Shown here piece after piece: positions 14,234 to 15,276 of a stretch of DNA of 15,276 nucleotides. The DNA lies in NCBI GenBank assembly GCA_007124415.1, contig SLFE01000013.1, positions 1 to 15,276 on the forward strand, written 5' to 3'. Position 1 is the stretch's first letter. Each line of letters begins with the position of its first letter. Under the pieces are notes generated by a model. It searched no databases, was not told the DNA's origin, and saw nothing but the letters and a program-made list of their open reading frames with translations. The DNA comes from Waddliaceae bacterium (lineage in GTDB: Bacteria > Chlamydiota > Chlamydiia > Chlamydiales > SLFE01). A program made the translations under genes and the position numbers.

Positions 14234-15237
14234 AAGTGATCAGACCCATCAAGGCCGAAGACCACGAAGCTTTAGAGAGAATGGCATTCACATCTTCAAT
14301 GGGCATAAGGAGCTTGCCCAAAGACTCCGAGCAGCTCTACGAGAAAATCCTGATGTCTCAAAAAGCGTTCAAGGAAGAAATGCAGACGCCCCACAGCCAC
14401 TTGTACATCTTTGTTCTTGAGGATCTCATAACCGGCGCCATCGAAGGGACGAGCGGGATCAAGGCCAAAACCGCCGTTGAAGAGCCCGAATACACCTACC
14501 GCATTGAAACAGTCGACAACAGCTGCACGACCGCCAATGTACCCCAAACCCTCGACATCCTCAAAGCCCAGATCCACCGCAACGGCCCCACCGAAATTTG
14601 CGGGCTGTACCTGCTGCCCCACAGCCGCATGTCCCATCTGGGAAAGCTGTTATCCTACTGCCGTTTTCTCTTTATCGCCGATCACCCAAGCCGATTCGAC
14701 GATACCGTGATCGCCGAAATGAGAGGCTACTTCGACAAAGAAGGGCAGAACCCTTTCTGGACCCAGGTCGGGCGCCGCTTCTATGACGTCCCCTTTGAAG
14801 AAGCGCTGGAGAGGCAGTCGCACACAACCACATTCATCCCCGACATCCTTCCCAAATTTCCCATCTACCTGGACCTTCTTCCCCGCGAAGTGCGTTCGGT
14901 CATCGGCAAGACCCACCCCCATACCGAACCGGCGTTAAATCTTTTGATCCAGAGCGGATTTTCCCTGACAAACGAAGTCGACATCTTTGACGGCGGCCCT
15001 AAAATCTGGGCCCCAATGGAAAAAGTGACAACCATTCAAAAAAGCCGGACCGCCACAGTATCCGACCTCCCCTCCGAACTTGAGGAAGGCAATTGGATCA
15101 TCGCCAACACCTCGCTTAACTTCCGCGCCACATCAGCCGGCATCAGACTGAATGAAAAGGGGGTCACCATCGACAAAAAGACCGCAGAAGCCCTCGGGGT
15201 CGCAATCGGCGACACCGTCCGCTACGTAGCCATCTGA
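14230..15237 (+). CDS. astA: Arginine N-succinyltransferase
   Basis: This 335-residue cytosolic enzyme of the GNAT-like AstA/AruG family is close to the usual length of about 340. It catalyses arginine + succinyl-CoA to N2-succinylarginine, the first step of the AST pathway for arginine degradation to glutamate and succinate. Family features visible: MKVIRPIKAEDHEALERMA at the N-terminus, TEICGLYLLPHSR (121-133), NPFWTQVGRRFYDVPFEEA (174-192), FIPDILPKFPIYLDLLP (202-218), GKTHPHTEPALNLLIQSGF (226-244) and DIFDGGP (251-257). The start overlaps the aminotransferase stop (ATGA) and follows an AAGGAG site. The other AST genes (astB, astD) are not in the window; only 39 AT-rich bases without a terminator hairpin follow, so the operon may continue. 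For an intracellular bacterium this suggests use of host arginine as a carbon or nitrogen source. Confidence 0.95.
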   Translation: MKVIRPIKAEDHEALERMAFTSSMGIRSLPKDSEQLYEKILMSQKAFKEEMQTPHSHLYIFVLEDLITGAIEGTSGIKAKTAVEEPEYTYRIETVDNSCTTANVPQTLDILKAQIHRNGPTEICGLYLLPHSRMSHLGKLLSYCRFLFIADHPSRFDDTVIAEMRGYFDKEGQNPFWTQVGRRFYDVPFEEALERQSHTTTFIPDILPKFPIYLDLLPREVRSVIGKTHPHTEPALNLLIQSGFSLTNEVDIFDGGPKIWAPMEKVTTIQKSRTATVSDLPSELEEGNWIIANTSLNFRATSAGIRLNEKGVTIDKKTAEALGVAIGDTVRYVAI

Positions 15238-15276
15238 TATTAAATCACTTATTAAAATATTTTTATCTATAAAAAA

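Overview
The window most likely comes from a member of the Chlamydiota, probably an environmental, amoeba-associated Parachlamydiales-type organism. The best marker is the methionine aminopeptidase at 2226-3113, which begins with a SEC-C zinc-binding motif fused to the catalytic domain, as in chlamydial MetAP. An LRR protein of the kind used as an effector by amoeba-infecting bacteria, and a 4-TM coiled-coil protein, fit this. The placement is inference from protein recognition; no 16S or other universal marker is present.

Layout. (1) 1-2018, plus strand: the 3' part of a gene for a putative papain-fold (NlpC/P60-like) protein, then a 445-residue leucine-rich-repeat protein. (2) 2019-2225: a strongly structured intergenic stretch, probably a small RNA on the minus strand or a structured leader of map. 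(3) 2226-3113, plus strand: map. Its stop codon overlaps that of a convergent minus-strand gene (3110-4036) for a membrane/coiled-coil protein. (4) 4125-11574, minus strand: a compact chemosensory cluster. In transcription order it holds a 77-residue unknown protein, CheW, CheR-TPR, CheW with an N-terminal extension, hybrid CheA-receiver kinase, CheB-type methylesterase, and a receiver-PP2C phosphatase. (5) 11665-15237, plus strand: M20 metallohydrolase, class III aminotransferase and arginine N-succinyltransferase (AstA), translationally coupled as an arginine-catabolism operon that probably continues beyond the window.

The centre of interest is the chemosensory cluster. Gene order and family signatures match the Wsp system of pseudomonads (wspB-C-D-E-F-R), which senses surfaces and ends in a GGDEF diguanylate cyclase. 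Here the last gene keeps a WspR-type receiver, but the GGDEF domain is replaced by a SpoIIE/RsbU-type serine phosphatase. The system would therefore signal through anti-sigma-antagonist dephosphorylation (partner switching) instead of cyclic-di-GMP. No methyl-accepting receptor is present in the window. The kinase has two tandem Hpt-like domains, and the CheB receiver has lost its acidic pair, which suggests that phosphate flows mainly to the kinase's own receiver and to the phosphatase.

The AST operon supplies AstA and a plausible succinylornithine aminotransferase. The M20 amidohydrolase in front of them is a candidate non-homologous replacement for AstE. No tRNA, rRNA, CRISPR array, transposase or integrase was recognised.
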